Shown: positions 17,847 through 25,652 of the stretch, piece by piece | Numbering within the stretch: position 1 is the stretch's first letter | Layout of the letters: the number at the start of each line of letters is the position of its first letter | NCBI RefSeq assembly: GCF_007830315.1 | Contig: NZ_VLKJ01000004.1 | Span: 186,001 to 250,000 of the forward strand | Reading direction: 5' to 3' | From: Novosphingobium taihuense | Lineage (GTDB): Bacteria > Pseudomonadota > Alphaproteobacteria > Sphingomonadales > Sphingomonadaceae | DNA: 64,000 bases | Program-made: the position numbers and the translations under genes | Notes under the pieces: model-generated | Databases searched by the model: none | Told to the model about the DNA's origin: nothing | Seen by the model: the letters and a program-made list of their open reading frames with translations, nothing else

Positions 17847-18042
17847 GGCTCTTGGCCTTTCGCATGCCCCGAGGGGCGGGATTGGTCTGGCGATGCGCGC
17901 CGCCAGGGTCGTCGGCGCACACCGCCAGTGCTCCACGTGTGGCGGCCGACGCTTCCGGGGGCGGGCCTCCTCCTCACGTGGCGTGTCGCGTGCCGCAAAA
18001 TTCGGGGCCGAGCGGCAAAGCGCGACGCGTTCGAAACATTGG

Positions 18043-18077
18043 CGGGAGCGGCACGGACTGGAGATGTGCCGCTCCCG
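18043..18077. repeat. 12-bp perfect inverted repeat
   Basis: CGGGAGCGGCAC (18043-18054), 11-nt loop, GTGCCGCTCCCG (18066-18077). The stem is strong enough to fold in either transcript. There is no T-run on either side, so an intrinsic terminator is unlikely; a leader structure or recombination/protein site is possible. Confidence 0.6.
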
Positions 18078-18227
18078 GGCAAGAGACGGTGGAATGGCCG
18101 TCCGGTTCAGGCGAGGGGGGAGCCAGGTAACTGCCGGGTTTGGCCAGGCGGGGCATCCTTCGCATCTCTTGCCTGACCCGAATGCCGGGATTCGTCTGTT
18201 GCGTCTAATCGAAAGGATGAGCAAAAA

Positions 18228-18248
18228 CCGATAGAAATCATCTATCGG
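18228..18248. promoter_or_regulatory. OxyR-type ATAG-N7-CTAT palindrome
   Basis: A perfect 8-5-8 palindrome, CCGATAGA-AATCA-TCTATCGG, ends 7 bp before the ATG of the OxyR-like gene. Inside it lies ATAG-N7-CTAT, the half-site form known for OxyR, and the LysR T-N11-A rule is met (T18232, A18244). Its position over the leader fits autoregulation, probably repression. Confidence 0.65.
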
Positions 18249-18255
18249 GGGCTCG

Positions 18256-19158
18256 ATGCCGACAGTTCGACAGCTTGAGTATTTCCTGGCCGTTTCCGAA
18301 CAGCGACACTTCGGCAAGGCGGCCCAAGCCTGCAACATTTCGCAACCAACACTCAGTCATCAGTTACGTGCATTGGAAGACCGTCTTGGCGCGATTCTGA
18401 TCGATCGGGCGGCACAGTCGGTCGAACTGACCCCCATCGGCCGGGAAATTGCCGAGCGGGCGAAGCGAGTGCTGCTAGAGATTCGCGATATTCGTGCACT
18501 GGCAGCCCGTTCACGCAATCAATTGACCGGTATCGTGCGATTCGGTGTCACCCCAACACTTGGTCCTTACCTCCTTCCAGCTATCATCGGAGGTCTCCAT
18601 TTGGAGCAACCTGGTCTGCGTCTGTATATCCGGGATGGTATTCCCATCGAGCAGGCGCGTGACCTTGTCGCGGGACGTCTCGACATGATGGTCGGCCCAG
18701 CGCCCGTGGTGGGCGAGGACCTTGAAGTGCTCCCATTGTTCGAGGAGCCTATGACCATTGTTGCCCCGCGCAATCATCACCTTGTCGGCGCGCGCAACAT
18801 CGATCGAAGCGACCTTGCGGGTGAGCGTTTCCTGACGCTCGATCCGCGACATCACTATCACCAGCAGGTGCAGCGAGCCTGCGCCGAACTAGGAGCGGAA
18901 GTTCTCTACGACTATGAAGGCACCAGTCTCGACAGCATCCACCAGATGGTCGGCAGCGGAGTGGGGTTGGCGATCCTACCCGAACTCTACCTCCGGTCAG
19001 ACGTGGGCGGCGATGCGCTGGTGGCCAGACTGAAAGTCGACAAGTGGCAATGCAGCCGCGATATCGTTGCGGCATGGCGTGCGAAGTCCGCAAGTGCGGG
19101 CGATTACCGCGCCCTTGCCGAGCGCATCCAAGCCGAAGCGCTATCCCTGTTGTGTTGA
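18256..19158 (+). CDS. OxyR-like LysR regulator lacking the peroxidatic cysteine
   Basis: 300 residues. The N-terminal helix-turn-helix (QLEYFLAVSEQRHFGKAAQ, ISQPTLSHQLRALEDRLG) and the regulatory domain (GVTPTLGPYLLPAII, LDSIHQMVGSGVGLAILPE) are closest to OxyR. However, where OxyR has GHCLRDQAMGFC, this protein reads RHHYHQQVQRAC at the same spacing: the resolving cysteine (C209) remains but the peroxidatic one is H200. Classical disulfide activation by peroxide is therefore unlikely. An ATAG-N7-CTAT palindrome precedes the start. The last 18 bp overlap a convergent Kef-type antiporter gene. It may sense something other than H2O2. Confidence 0.88.
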   Translation: MPTVRQLEYFLAVSEQRHFGKAAQACNISQPTLSHQLRALEDRLGAILIDRAAQSVELTPIGREIAERAKRVLLEIRDIRALAARSRNQLTGIVRFGVTPTLGPYLLPAIIGGLHLEQPGLRLYIRDGIPIEQARDLVAGRLDMMVGPAPVVGEDLEVLPLFEEPMTIVAPRNHHLVGARNIDRSDLAGERFLTLDPRHHYHQQVQRACAELGAEVLYDYEGTSLDSIHQMVGSGVGLAILPELYLRSDVGGDALVARLKVDKWQCSRDIVAAWRAKSASAGDYRALAERIQAEALSLLC

Positions 19159-20898
19159 CGCCTGTGGCTGCGTGATGATGTGGTCACGTGCGACGCGCAC
19201 GTCGCCAGCCTCGATCTGCAGTTTCAGCCGTTCACGGTCGTTGGCACGGAACATGTCTTCTGCCCGCGCAATTGCATCTTGCGACAGTCCAGCATCGGCC
19301 AAGGCGATGCGAGCCATCTTCACTGCGGATTCCATGACTTCGCGCACGACTGCTCCGACCGGCGTTCCGCGCAGGCGGATCAGGGCGCGGCGGTCATAGG
19401 CGCGGACGTAGATCGCTGCGCGGGGGAACGCTTCGTGCACCGCCTCGACGAATTCCGGCGAAATCTGGTCACCGTCCATGCAGAAGAAGATCATCTCGGC
19501 TTCCTCTGCCCCCGCCTGTCGCAACAGGTCGATCCGCGTGCCGTCGCCAAAATAGACCTTGGCGCCAAATCCTGCGGCAACGTCGATCATTTCGATGTCG
19601 GTATCGACCATGGTCACCGGGATGTTGCTGGCGAGCAGCATCTGTGTGACGCCCTGTCCGAAGCGGCCGAAGCCCACCACCACGGCGTTCGCGCCATCGG
19701 GCTGCGGGCCTTCGCGTTCACCCTTGGCAGCCTCCGCTTCGCGCCGAAAATTGGCCGTCGCCATCATCAGGAACGGCGTGGTGGCCATCGACAGGGTGAC
19801 GACTGCGCCAAACAGGCTGGCCGCGTCAGGCGCGATCAGCAGCGCGTTCTGCGCCTGTGCGAACAACACAAAGCCGAATTCGCCGCCTTGGCTGAGCAGA
19901 AGTCCGAGTGCCAGCGCGCCGCGCCAGGGCATTCCGAAAGCGCGCCCAATCCCGAAGATGATCGCCGCCTTGATCGCGATCAGCCCTGCCGCCATCCCCG
20001 CCACGAACAGCGGCCGCTCGGCAATGGCGTGCAGGTTCAGCATCATGCCGACGGCAAGGAAGAACAGGCCGAGCAGGATCGAACGGAATGGCTCGACATC
20101 GGCCTCAAGCTCATGGCGATAGGGGCTGTCGGCCAGCATCACGCCTGCAACGAACGCGCCCAGCGCGGTCGACAGTCCCAAAAGCTCCATGACCGCTGCC
20201 GAGGCCATGACCGTGAAAAGCGCGGCGACGACGAACATTTCGCGCTCGCCGAGATTGCCGATCAGCCGGAACAGCGGACGGATCAGATAACGTCCGGCTG
20301 CGATCAGCGCGGCTATGGCGGCCAGAGTGTAGATCACCATCAGCCAGCCCGGAGGGCCACCGGCATCGGCCGGATTGCGGCTCATCGCCGTAATGATGGT
20401 GATCATCGGGATGATCGAGAGGTCCTGAAACAGCAGGATGGCAAAGGCCCGCTCGCCAAACGGCGTACGCAGACGTCCGGAAGATTGGAGCATCGGCAGG
20501 ACCTGCGCGGTGGACGAAAGCGCCAAGGGCATACCCAGTGCAAGCGCGGCTTCCCAACTGAACTCGGTCGTCAGCAGGATCATGCCCGCAATGGCAAGAC
20601 CGCAAACGGTTACCTGCAGCAGACCCAGACCGAGAATGTCGCGCTTCATCTTCCACAGGCGCGACGGGTTCAGTTCAAGACCGACGAGGAACAGCAGCAG
20701 AGTGATGCCAAGCTCGGCAATGCCTAGCTTCTGTTCTGCATCCCCTACCAAGCCCAGCACTTGCGGCCCGACCACGGCTCCGGCGAGCAAATAGCCCAAA
20801 GTCGCACCAAGCCCGAGCCGCCGGAACACCAGCACGAAGGCCAGAGCGAAGCCCAGAAGCAGGAAGCCGTCGCGGAGCATGGAGGAATGTTCTGCCAT
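19141..20898 (-). CDS. Kef-type monovalent cation:proton antiporter with RCK domain
   Basis: 585 residues. Residues 1-385 hold about 12 membrane spans of the CPA2 family, with TLGYLLAGAVVGP, LLLFLVGLELNP, ALSSTAQVLPMLQ and FAILLFQDLSIIPM. Residues 400-520 form a TrkA-N/RCK domain (NAVVVGFGRFGQGVTQMLLASNIPVTMVD, FGDGTRIDLLRQAGAEEAEMI), as in KefB/KefC. Such proteins exchange K+ for H+ at the inner membrane and are often gated by glutathione adducts. Its 3' end overlaps the OxyR-like gene tail to tail by 18 bp, hinting at a redox or electrophile stress setting. Confidence 0.9.
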   Translation of the reverse strand: MAEHSSMLRDGFLLLGFALAFVLVFRRLGLGATLGYLLAGAVVGPQVLGLVGDAEQKLGIAELGITLLLFLVGLELNPSRLWKMKRDILGLGLLQVTVCGLAIAGMILLTTEFSWEAALALGMPLALSSTAQVLPMLQSSGRLRTPFGERAFAILLFQDLSIIPMITIITAMSRNPADAGGPPGWLMVIYTLAAIAALIAAGRYLIRPLFRLIGNLGEREMFVVAALFTVMASAAVMELLGLSTALGAFVAGVMLADSPYRHELEADVEPFRSILLGLFFLAVGMMLNLHAIAERPLFVAGMAAGLIAIKAAIIFGIGRAFGMPWRGALALGLLLSQGGEFGFVLFAQAQNALLIAPDAASLFGAVVTLSMATTPFLMMATANFRREAEAAKGEREGPQPDGANAVVVGFGRFGQGVTQMLLASNIPVTMVDTDIEMIDVAAGFGAKVYFGDGTRIDLLRQAGAEEAEMIFFCMDGDQISPEFVEAVHEAFPRAAIYVRAYDRRALIRLRGTPVGAVVREVMESAVKMARIALADAGLSQDAIARAEDMFRANDRERLKLQIEAGDVRVARDHIITQPQASTQQG

Positions 20899-21002
20899 TT
20901 CCTTTCTTTAGGCCGCTCTCGCTTCATCGCAACCGTCGTTCAGCTTGCGTTGATCTGTCGTTGCGGAAGGTCTAGCCCAAGGGAAACGACGGAGGGGCAG
21001 AT

Positions 21003-22481
21003 ATGCGAATGGGTCTGGTACTGGCAGTCGCGACGATTCCGGCCGCAGCCATCGCACAGCCTGCGACGACTTCTGCCCAGGGCGACGTCTCGCTGACCAT
21101 CTACAACAACGATCTCGCGCTGGTGCAGGATGTGCGGCAGATGTCGCTGCCGCTCGGCCGAACCCGGCAGGAGTTTCCCGATGTTTCCGCCGCGATCCGG
21201 CCCGAGACGGTGACGCTCAACGCTGGCGGCACCGGGATCGTCGAGCAGAACTTCGACTACGATCTGTTGACGCCTGCCAAGCTCATGGACAAGGCGGTCG
21301 GCCAGACGGTGACGCTGGTCCGCACCAATCCCGCAACCGGCGTGGAAACGCGCGAGGCGGCGACGATCCTTGCCAACAATGGCGGGACAGTGGTGCGCGT
21401 AGGCGACCGGATCGAAGTGCTCAACGAATATGGTGCACGCGTGATCTTCCCGAGCCTTCCGGCAGGCTTGCGCGCGCGGCCAACGCTTTCTGTCACGCTC
21501 GATACCACGACTCCCGGGGCTCGCCCCGTGTCGCTGAGCTACCTGTCACGCGGGTTTGGCTGGAAGGCCGACTATGTTGCCCTGTTCGACGAGACGGCCG
21601 GCAAGATCGACGTGCAGGGCTGGATCACGCTCAACAACAACAGCGGGACGACATTCGACAAGGCCAAGGTGCTGCTGGTGGCCGGATCCGTGGGTGATGG
21701 CGCGCAGAACTATGCCGCCCAGAACTATGGTGGCGGGCGTCGGGTGATGCCCGGCAATCGCATGGGCACGCAAAGCGCCAACCGCGAAAGCCTTGGCGAT
21801 TTCTACGTCTATCCCATCACCGGGCGAACCACCGTTGCCAATGCCCAGCAAAAGCAGGTCAGCTTCCTCGATGTGGCCGGAGCGCCCGCCACCAAGGCCT
21901 ATCACTTCCGCAACGGCTGGCTCTCCAGCCAGACCGAGCCGCAGAGTGCGGATACGGTGCTGCGCTTCTCGACCGCGCGTGAGGCGGGGCTGGGCGATGC
22001 GCTCCCGGCGGGTACGGTCCGCGTTTACATGCGCGATGCGCGCGGGCAGCCACAGTTCATTGGCGAGAACGGTATTGGCCACACTCCGATGGGATCATCG
22101 CTGGCACTGAAGACGGGCGAGGCCTTCGATGTGAAAGTTCAGCCGGTGCTGGAAAAGCGCGACAGGATCGACAGCGGCGAATGGGAGCGCAGCGTGCGCT
22201 ATCGCGTGACAATGCCGGGCAAGGCACCCAGCGAGGTGACGGTCGAAGCCGAAAAGGTCTTCTGGCGCACGACCATGACCTACAAGGTGACGAACGCCAA
22301 GGCTACGCCGGTTACCGTCGAAGTGGTGCAGGGCGGGCTCGACAACTGGTGGCATGATACCCGCGTGCCGTCCGAGAGCATCAAGGGCGAACAGCGCTCT
22401 GCTGACGAGCGCATCTGGCAGGTGCCGGTGCCGGCCAATGGCGAGACCACGCTGACCGTCCAGTTCGACACCCGGTACTGA
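21003..22481 (+). CDS. DUF4139 domain exported protein, first of two
   Basis: 492 residues with a signal peptide ending AAIAQ and a strong GGAGGGG ribosome site. The sequence VSLTIYNNDLALVQDVRQ and the long C-terminal region with SLSYLSRGFGWKADYVALFD and TLNNNSGTTFDKAKVLLVAG are diagnostic of DUF4139 (mucoidy-inhibitor-A-like) proteins. A beta-sandwich-rich periplasmic or surface protein is expected; no enzymatic role is known. It is followed 8 bp later by a paralogue, so the two are probably co-transcribed and may work together. Confidence 0.88.
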   Translation: MRMGLVLAVATIPAAAIAQPATTSAQGDVSLTIYNNDLALVQDVRQMSLPLGRTRQEFPDVSAAIRPETVTLNAGGTGIVEQNFDYDLLTPAKLMDKAVGQTVTLVRTNPATGVETREAATILANNGGTVVRVGDRIEVLNEYGARVIFPSLPAGLRARPTLSVTLDTTTPGARPVSLSYLSRGFGWKADYVALFDETAGKIDVQGWITLNNNSGTTFDKAKVLLVAGSVGDGAQNYAAQNYGGGRRVMPGNRMGTQSANRESLGDFYVYPITGRTTVANAQQKQVSFLDVAGAPATKAYHFRNGWLSSQTEPQSADTVLRFSTAREAGLGDALPAGTVRVYMRDARGQPQFIGENGIGHTPMGSSLALKTGEAFDVKVQPVLEKRDRIDSGEWERSVRYRVTMPGKAPSEVTVEAEKVFWRTTMTYKVTNAKATPVTVEVVQGGLDNWWHDTRVPSESIKGEQRSADERIWQVPVPANGETTLTVQFDTRY

Positions 22482-22489
22482 GCCCGCTC

Positions 22490-24019
22490 GTGCGCCGCGT
22501 TTCCTTTCTGGCGCTTGTGCTCTGTTCGGCTCCGGTTCTGGGGCAGGACCCGATAACCTCTGCCGCGCCCGATAGGGTTTCGGTGAGCGTCTATCGCGCT
22601 CCGGACCGAGGCAGTGACGAGGCGATGGATCTCGATTGGCTGGAAGGGTACGCGCTCGTCACAGAGACGCGGACCGTCGAAATCCCCGCAGGCAAGGCGA
22701 CGATACGCTTTGAAGGGGTGGCAGCGGGGCTGTTTCCGGAAAGCGCCATTGTCACCGGCCTGCCAGCGGGCGTGCGCGAAAAGAACCTCGATGCCGACCT
22801 TCTGTCCCCGCGCAGCCTCTATGCGCGCATGTATGGACGGCCGATCATTCTACGACGGATAGTGCCAGCGACGGGCGTCGTGCGCGAGGAGCGCGCGATC
22901 ATCCGCTCGGGGCCGGATGGCGCGGCGATCCTTCAGACCTCCCAGGGCTTCGAGGCCGTGAACTGCGGCGGTCTCGAGGATGATCTGCTCTATCCCGAAG
23001 CACCAAAGGACCTTTCGGCGCGGCCGACGCTCTCCGTCGAGACGGACAGTCCTGTGGCGCAGAAGGCAACTCTGTCGCTGTCGTATCTGGCCTGGGGGTT
23101 CGATTGGCAATCGAACTATGTGATCCACATGAATCCTGATGGCCGCACCGCCGATCTATCGGCCTGGGTCACGCTGGCAAGCAGCGATTCGACCAGTTTT
23201 GCCGATGCTGAGACTGCGGTAATCGCTGGGGAGGTCAATCGCGAGGACAGCGACCAAGGGGTCAAGCCTGCGGGAGGGGAACTGGTGCTGCAATGTGCTG
23301 TATCGCCAGTGGCGCCCGTCCCTGTCCCACCTCCTGCTTTGGCGATGCCGGCACCGGCTCCCCCTGCGATGGAAATGGCGGACATCGTTGTGACCGCACA
23401 GCGCCGGAACGACGCAGTTATGAACGCCCCGGTCACGGTGCAGCAGGAGGGCTTGGGCGATCTGAAGCTTTACCGCGTGCCTGTGCCCGTTACCGTCGCC
23501 GCCAATGCGCAGAAGCAGGTGGCCCTCGCTCAGAAGGTGGGCGTGAAGATGGAAGCGCTCTACCGGGCCGAAGTCTGGGAAGACAACGTCAACGAAGTCC
23601 GCCAGATTCTGCGCACCCGCAACCGCAAGGAGGATGGGCTCGGCCTCCCTCTGCCGGGTGGTCCGCTTACCGTGTTCGAAGCGCATGGCGATGCAGTGCT
23701 GCTCTCGGGGGAGGGCGGTCTGCCTGATCGCGCGGTGGGCGAGGACGTGGAAATCCTGCTCTCTGAGGCAACTCAAGTTACTGCCTCGGCAGAGGAAATC
23801 AAAGCCGACGAGCGATCGATGACCGTTCGGCTCACGGTTCGCAATGCGCGTCCAGTCCCGGTAAGGTTTGAAGCGCGCATAGCCTCCAACAGCGCAAATG
23901 GGGTGAAGGCCATTTCTGGTGGCAGGCTTTCGCGCAAGGATGGACGGAGCATCTGGGCAACCGACATCGGCCCGATGGCTACGGTCTCACTCGTTTACGC
24001 GATCGTTAAATCCGACTGA
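22490..24019 (+). CDS. DUF4139 domain exported protein, second of two
   Basis: 509 residues from a GTG at 22490, with a signal peptide ending APVLG. It repeats the DUF4139 landmarks of its neighbour (LSLSYLAWGFDWQSNYVIH, ADLSAWVTLASSDSTSFADA, LTVRNARPVPVRFEARI). Unlike the first copy, it carries a proline/alanine linker (about residues 272-295) followed by DIVVTAQRRNDAVMNAPVTV (298-317), which looks like the TonB box and early plug of a receptor, before the last domain. The insertion may be convergent or may let the protein contact TonB or a receptor; no function is established. Confidence 0.88.
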   Translation: MRRVSFLALVLCSAPVLGQDPITSAAPDRVSVSVYRAPDRGSDEAMDLDWLEGYALVTETRTVEIPAGKATIRFEGVAAGLFPESAIVTGLPAGVREKNLDADLLSPRSLYARMYGRPIILRRIVPATGVVREERAIIRSGPDGAAILQTSQGFEAVNCGGLEDDLLYPEAPKDLSARPTLSVETDSPVAQKATLSLSYLAWGFDWQSNYVIHMNPDGRTADLSAWVTLASSDSTSFADAETAVIAGEVNREDSDQGVKPAGGELVLQCAVSPVAPVPVPPPALAMPAPAPPAMEMADIVVTAQRRNDAVMNAPVTVQQEGLGDLKLYRVPVPVTVAANAQKQVALAQKVGVKMEALYRAEVWEDNVNEVRQILRTRNRKEDGLGLPLPGGPLTVFEAHGDAVLLSGEGGLPDRAVGEDVEILLSEATQVTASAEEIKADERSMTVRLTVRNARPVPVRFEARIASNSANGVKAISGGRLSRKDGRSIWATDIGPMATVSLVYAIVKSD

Positions 24020-24105
24020 ATTGTGTGCCTTCGCATATGTCTGATGGCTGTCAGTGTTATCTGTGGCATCGTGAGATAACGGGCCGCAACGAACAGTCGG
24101 AGAGA

Positions 24106-24732
24106 ATGCGAAGAGCTTTGCCCTTTTTGGTATTGCTGGTGCTTGTCATTGCGGCAGGTTTCGTCGTGTTTTGTCATGGCAATGACAAGCAGGTGGCTGA
24201 GACCAGCGTCGATACCAAAGGCAACTATCAGCTGGTTGCAACCGACGGTACGCTGTTCACGCGATCAAGCCTCAAGGGGCGTCCTTACATAACCTACTTC
24301 GGCTATGCCGCTTGCCCTGATCGATGCCCGACCATGCTTTTGCGCCTGGCAGACCTGCGCAGGCAAATGCGACTTGCGCCGCAACAGTTGCCCATCGTTT
24401 TCATCACCGTCGATCCGAAGCACGATACGCACGAAAGGTTGGCAGCCTTCGTCAAGTCACTTGGCCAATCCATCATCGCGCTGACCGGAAGTGCCGAGGT
24501 GGTCAACCGGGTGACCGACAATGCCGGCGTGTTTGTCGAGAGGCGTGCCCAACCCGACGGCACGTACCGCATAGAACACACGACAAACGCCTATCTCTAC
24601 AACGCTGATGGCGACTTCTGGGATACGATCGCGCCGAGTGATAGCAATGCCGTCTTGCTCAAAAAACTGCGTGGCGTACTCGCAATCCCTTCGGGCGCTG
24701 CAAGTGCATCGGCCTCTGATCCACCAGCCTGA
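24106..24732 (+). CDS. SCO1/SenC family copper chaperone or thioredoxin-like protein
   Basis: 208 residues from the ATG at 24106 (preceded by GGAGAGA); a GTG at 24025 would add 27 residues before the membrane anchor and is less likely. An N-terminal membrane anchor (LPFLVLLVLVIAAGFVVF) is followed by a thioredoxin fold with the copper-binding CPDRC (C69, C73) and the distal histidine H157 (RIEHTTNAYLYNADG), the complete SCO metal site. SCO proteins deliver copper to the CuA centre of cytochrome c oxidase or act in thiol chemistry. It lies far from the cox operon at 57-63 kb but could serve it. The start spacing is short. Confidence 0.88.
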   Translation: MRRALPFLVLLVLVIAAGFVVFCHGNDKQVAETSVDTKGNYQLVATDGTLFTRSSLKGRPYITYFGYAACPDRCPTMLLRLADLRRQMRLAPQQLPIVFITVDPKHDTHERLAAFVKSLGQSIIALTGSAEVVNRVTDNAGVFVERRAQPDGTYRIEHTTNAYLYNADGDFWDTIAPSDSNAVLLKKLRGVLAIPSGAASASASDPPA

Positions 24733-24773
24733 CCGTTTTCGGCGCTGCGCTTCGAGTTGAGCGTTAGCTGTCC

Positions 24774-25505
24774 TCAGGCGGCGGGTCGGTAGATGGCATA
24801 GACCTTCTTCACGTGGTTTCGGCTTTCCCACGAGCAATGTGCGCCCATCTCTACGAGAAAGGCGTCACCCCGCGAAAAGGTTGCCTCGCGTCCATTGCCA
24901 TCGACGAAAGTTACGTCACCCTCCAGCAGGTGCATGAATTCATGGTGCCGATAGGGCATGCTAAGGCGATGATAGGGTGTTGAATCCCACGTGCCGCACA
25001 CAAACTCGCCATTGGCAGAGCGGTAGTCTGTAAAATTCCGGCATGATGGCGTTGCGCCGACCAGCAATTCAGCAAGCGGCGGCCCGGAGGGAACAAGGTC
25101 CATGCTTTCATCGATGGGGACGATTGTTTCCGCTCCAGCCGGACCGCTGCCGCAACGCATGATGATTACCGTCGTACCCACTGCAGCCTGCCAGGCGAAG
25201 GGCTTCCCAGCGGGAATCACTGCGCTGGCATTACGGGGCAAAGCAACCGAGTGGTTCCCTTTTACAAGAGTCAGTTTTCCTTCGAGAACGAAGACGAACT
25301 CATCCGCTTCCAGCCCCGCGTGGTTGCCCTTCGGCGCGATCCTCGCTGCAAGTACTGCAACCGGACCTTGAGACAAGGGCAAGGCGCAGCTATCGGCGGC
25401 CCAACCGGTTATCACATCTGCATCCGTGGCATCGCCAAACCGGACATCGGCTGCGAATGCGCGAAGGTCATAGAATGAATGGACGTTGGACGTGGTGGTG
25501 GTCAT
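24774..25505 (-). CDS. Bicupin protein (two cupin domains)
   Basis: 243 residues from the ATG at 25505; upstream TTG codons are possible but weaker. Two cupin halves are visible: GNHAGLEADEFVFVLEGKLTLVKG with a proline/glycine turn, IPAGKPFAW, in residues about 55-110, and YRHHEFMHLLEGDVTFVDGNG, FSRGDAFLVEMGAHCSWES in residues about 190-235, each with the E..G pattern of cupin_3 (DUF861)-type proteins. Histidine content suggests a metal site in the second half. Substrate unknown. It stands alone, convergent with the SCO gene and upstream of a small gap before a regulator gene in the same direction. Confidence 0.8.
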   Translation of the reverse strand: MTTTTSNVHSFYDLRAFAADVRFGDATDADVITGWAADSCALPLSQGPVAVLAARIAPKGNHAGLEADEFVFVLEGKLTLVKGNHSVALPRNASAVIPAGKPFAWQAAVGTTVIIMRCGSGPAGAETIVPIDESMDLVPSGPPLAELLVGATPSCRNFTDYRSANGEFVCGTWDSTPYHRLSMPYRHHEFMHLLEGDVTFVDGNGREATFSRGDAFLVEMGAHCSWESRNHVKKVYAIYRPAA

Positions 25506-25652
25506 CGGTACCTGCAACAAGCTGTTTACCGCGCCAACCTACAGCATAGTGTTGTGCGGTGCTGCGCTATCGGGTGTGCGCACCGGTAGTAAGCGCCGAA
25601 GAGAGCATGTCTGGTGGCAGAGCTTGCTGTCAGACTTGTGCAACGCTCCGGT

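Larger units (their letters stand above)
17847..18255. other. Gene-poor interval with two inverted repeats
   Basis: 409 bp between the possible small exported protein and the OxyR-like gene. Overlapping open frames run through it on both strands but have no start sites or protein-like composition that I can defend. The recognisable content is a 12-bp-stem hairpin (18043-18077) and the operator-like palindrome immediately before the OxyR-like gene. Confidence 0.5.

Noticed and set aside
17577..18176. 199-codon plus-strand frame between the two LysR genes
   Set aside because: Composition (Arg/Gly/Cys scatter) is like a shadow; it overlaps the better minus-strand candidate and operator-like repeats.
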